21,387 nucleotides of DNA, taken from NCBI GenBank assembly GCA_045649405.1, contig JAZRPW010000048.1, positions 1 to 21,387 on the forward strand. The letters run 5' to 3'. The position numbers and the translations under genes were made by a program. The DNA comes from RUG11462 sp045649405 (GTDB lineage: Bacteria; Bacillota; Clostridia; Oscillospirales; Acutalibacteraceae). Positions 19,585 to 21,387 of this stretch are shown piece after piece. Under the pieces are notes generated by a model. That model worked only from the letters and a program-made list of their open reading frames with translations, was not told the origin of the DNA and did not search any database. Numbering within the stretch: the stretch's first letter is position 1; the number at the start of each line of letters is the position of its first letter.

Positions 19585-21387
19585 ATGAGAAAATTATTAG
19601 CACTCACTCTCTCATTGTTATTGGTATTTGCCGCAATCCCAATGACAATCGCAAGCGCAGTTGAGATTGAAACTCGTCTTGACTCAAGCCAAGTTGGTAT
19701 TACTTGGGCGCAAAAAGTTAGCAACTCATATATTACTAGTGGTACAGCAGGTAACTATGAAACAGATGGTTATACTAAAAAGCTCACCGGCACTAGAAGT
19801 GGTCAGGGTATGATTATGGTTCAATTCCCAACTTCTGTTTTTGATGAAGCAAATTTGTTAAACATCAAAATTGCTATGACAGCAGAAACAACGATTGAAA
19901 CAAAATATTACACAGCATTCTTCTACAAACAAGGTCAAAATGCTGGTTTTGACCAAAGAAACACTGCTAACAACACAGTTCACTACAAATATGGTAATTA
20001 TGTTACATTAAGTGCAAACACTCAAAGAGTTTTCACAATTACTCCTGAAAAATATCCGGGCGTATTTGAAAACAAACTTAGCGTATTCTGTATTTGTGTA
20101 GGTGCTCAAGGAAGCAATACTGCACCAGTATATGTTGACTATGTTTCTTACACAGTTGACCAACTTGGCGAAGAATACACAGTAACAGTTGATGGCGCTG
20201 AAGCTGCAAAAGTTTACGATGGCAAAACTTTCACAGTTCCAACTCCAGCAGAAGGTTATCACTACACAGATGGTACAAATGATTACTTTGGCGGCGAAGA
20301 AATCACTGTAACAGGTAATGTAGATCTCGTTTCAGAAATCAACACTTATGATGTAACTGTAGAAGGTACAGTTGCAGATACAGTTGCACATGGTGGTACT
20401 TTCACAGTTCCAACTCCTGCAACAGGTTACGACTACACAGACGGCACTAACACTTACGTTGGCGGCGAAGAAATCACTGTAACTGCTCCGGTAGAATTAA
20501 CAACAGTTGTTAAAACAACAAAAGTTGTATTTACAATGGATGAAGGTTCAAGATTGCCAGAAGCTAAATCTTATGCTTATTTAGCAGGCGTAACTGTTGA
20601 CAGAAATGCTGAATACGTTGAAGTTAATGGTGACTATAAACTTGCATTAAAAGCGCAAATGGATAGATCTGCTTATATTAAGCTTCCTGAAGATTGGGCA
20701 AGCAAACCATATTACAAACCAACTAAGATTAAATTCACTGTATCTAATGGTACTACAAGTTCACTTGCTTTCAAATCCCTTAAACTTGCAAGCTCAGTAG
20801 ATTCCGGCAATTATGCACCATCAGGTGAAACACATGATGTTATTACATCACTTTCTTATGTTAATCCTACAACTTATACAATTGATGTAACTGAAGATAT
20901 GTATGATTGTTTCTATATCTCAGGTCAGTTGTATGCAACATCAAACTGGTCAGAAACAAATCCTGCATACATTTATTATGATAATGTAACAATCGACTAT
21001 GAATATGACTTTGATTATGTTGAACCAACTTACTACGATGTAACAATCGATGGCGAAGTTGTAGCTACTGTTGAAGAAGGCGAAACATTCACTCTTCCTG
21101 CACTCGAAGCTGGCAAATACTATGTTGAAGGCTACGAAGCAGGTCAAGAATTCACAGTTACAGAAGCACTTTCATTTACAACAGCTACTTACACATATGA
21201 CATCACAATTGATGGTGAAGTAGTAGCAACAGTAGCTTACGGTGAAACATTCACACTTCCTGCAGTAGCAGAAGGTATGCAATATGTTGACGGTTTCGTT
21301 GCTGGTCAAGAATTCGTTGTAACAGGCGCTCTTGAGTTTGCTACAGAAGAAATTCCAGAACAAGATGGAACAGTTACAAGCGCTATC
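19585..21387 (+). CDS. Secreted modular surface protein, 3'-truncated by window edge
   Basis: No stop occurs before the window end; 601 residues are present. ATG 19585 follows a perfect AGGAGG by 8 nt and opens a signal peptide (MRKLL, hydrophobic core, likely cleavage near ASA-VE) similar to that of the 2916 gene. Residues ~27-196 look like a beta-sandwich ending YVDYVSYTV. Residues 198-307 hold two repeats, ~308-482 a second beta-sandwich-like region ending YYDNVTIDYEY, and 483-587 two more repeats. Strand endings of that kind are common in carbohydrate-binding-type sandwiches, but no binding residues can be assigned. No catalytic motif is seen. A surface adhesin or glycan-binding role is inference. 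Expression may be phase-variable through the G8 promoter. Confidence 0.85.
   Translation, partial: MRKLLALTLSLLLVFAAIPMTIASAVEIETRLDSSQVGITWAQKVSNSYITSGTAGNYETDGYTKKLTGTRSGQGMIMVQFPTSVFDEANLLNIKIAMTAETTIETKYYTAFFYKQGQNAGFDQRNTANNTVHYKYGNYVTLSANTQRVFTITPEKYPGVFENKLSVFCICVGAQGSNTAPVYVDYVSYTVDQLGEEYTVTVDGAEAAKVYDGKTFTVPTPAEGYHYTDGTNDYFGGEEITVTGNVDLVSEINTYDVTVEGTVADTVAHGGTFTVPTPATGYDYTDGTNTYVGGEEITVTAPVELTTVVKTTKVVFTMDEGSRLPEAKSYAYLAGVTVDRNAEYVEVNGDYKLALKAQMDRSAYIKLPEDWASKPYYKPTKIKFTVSNGTTSSLAFKSLKLASSVDSGNYAPSGETHDVITSLSYVNPTTYTIDVTEDMYDCFYISGQLYATSNWSETNPAYIYYDNVTIDYEYDFDYVEPTYYDVTIDGEVVATVEEGETFTLPALEAGKYYVEGYEAGQEFTVTEALSFTTATYTYDITIDGEVVATVAYGETFTLPAVAEGMQYVDGFVAGQEFVVTGALEFATEEIPEQDGTVTSAI
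20176..21345 (+). repeat. Four ~52-residue protein repeats in two pairs
   Basis: Units at 20176-20337, 20347-20505, 21031-21183 and 21190-21345 share the pattern YxVTxDGexxxxVxxGxTFTxPxxxxGxxY, then GxxxYxGGEEITVTG or AGQEFTVT, then a hydrophobic strand. The first pair carry YTDGTN and the second pair AGQEF, so the two pairs form subtypes. The region 20506-21030 between the pairs is the second beta-sandwich-like domain. The pattern resembles InlB/Listeria-Bacteroides-type repeats, but the family is not confirmed. A single related unit occurs in the 2916 protein (residues 236-295). Confidence 0.85.

Overview
The window is AT-rich, low-GC Gram-positive chromosome, most likely from an uncultured gut or rumen Clostridia (Bacillota). 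Signs of this are A/T-rich codon use, strong GGAG-type ribosome binding sites, consensus sigma-A promoters with 17-bp spacers, U-tailed hairpin terminators, a type III pantothenate kinase, an ECF-type S component, and long secreted repeat proteins of the gut-Clostridia kind. The species cannot be named from the sequence alone. The organisation looks chromosomal: core RNA polymerase, glycolysis and tRNA genes alternate with cell-surface genes.

Layout. (1) 1-2766: the C-terminal three quarters of rpoC, ending in a strong terminator. (2) 2916-6851: a 1311-residue secreted protein with an N-terminal beta-sandwich-like region, twelve tandem ~70-residue repeats, a Pro-rich linker, a Cys/His module and a lysine-rich tail with no acidic residue. 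(3) 6969-9359: a CDP-glycerol glycerophosphotransferase-type enzyme whose C-terminal half looks like a second, inactivated copy of the same fold. It converges on (4) 9384-10952, a polytopic O-antigen ligase/polymerase-like protein. These two suggest synthesis of a wall or capsular glycopolymer. (5) 11027-11406: a tRNA-His gene followed by a 3'-end duplicate, several hairpins and stacked terminators. (6) 11539-12723: a GH5 endoglucanase-type lipoprotein. (7) 15228 down to 12742, minus strand: an operon of coaX, an ECF S component (probably for pantothenate) and an M24 metallopeptidase. (8) 15635-19249: the glycolytic operon pgk-tpiA-gpmI. (9) 19585 to the end: a second secreted protein, cut by the window edge, with two beta-sandwich-like regions and four ~52-residue repeats.

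The most interesting signals are as follows. The promoter of the last secreted protein has perfect -35 and -10 boxes exactly 17 bp apart, with a run of eight G in the spacer, which is the architecture of a slipped-strand phase-variable promoter. The glycerophosphotransferase carries a degenerate second catalytic domain. The last 18 nt of tRNA-His are duplicated 186 bp away, around a set of hairpins. A repeat module is shared by the two secreted proteins at opposite ends of the window. Small MITE-like inverted-repeat elements lie in the coaX leader and upstream of the last gene.
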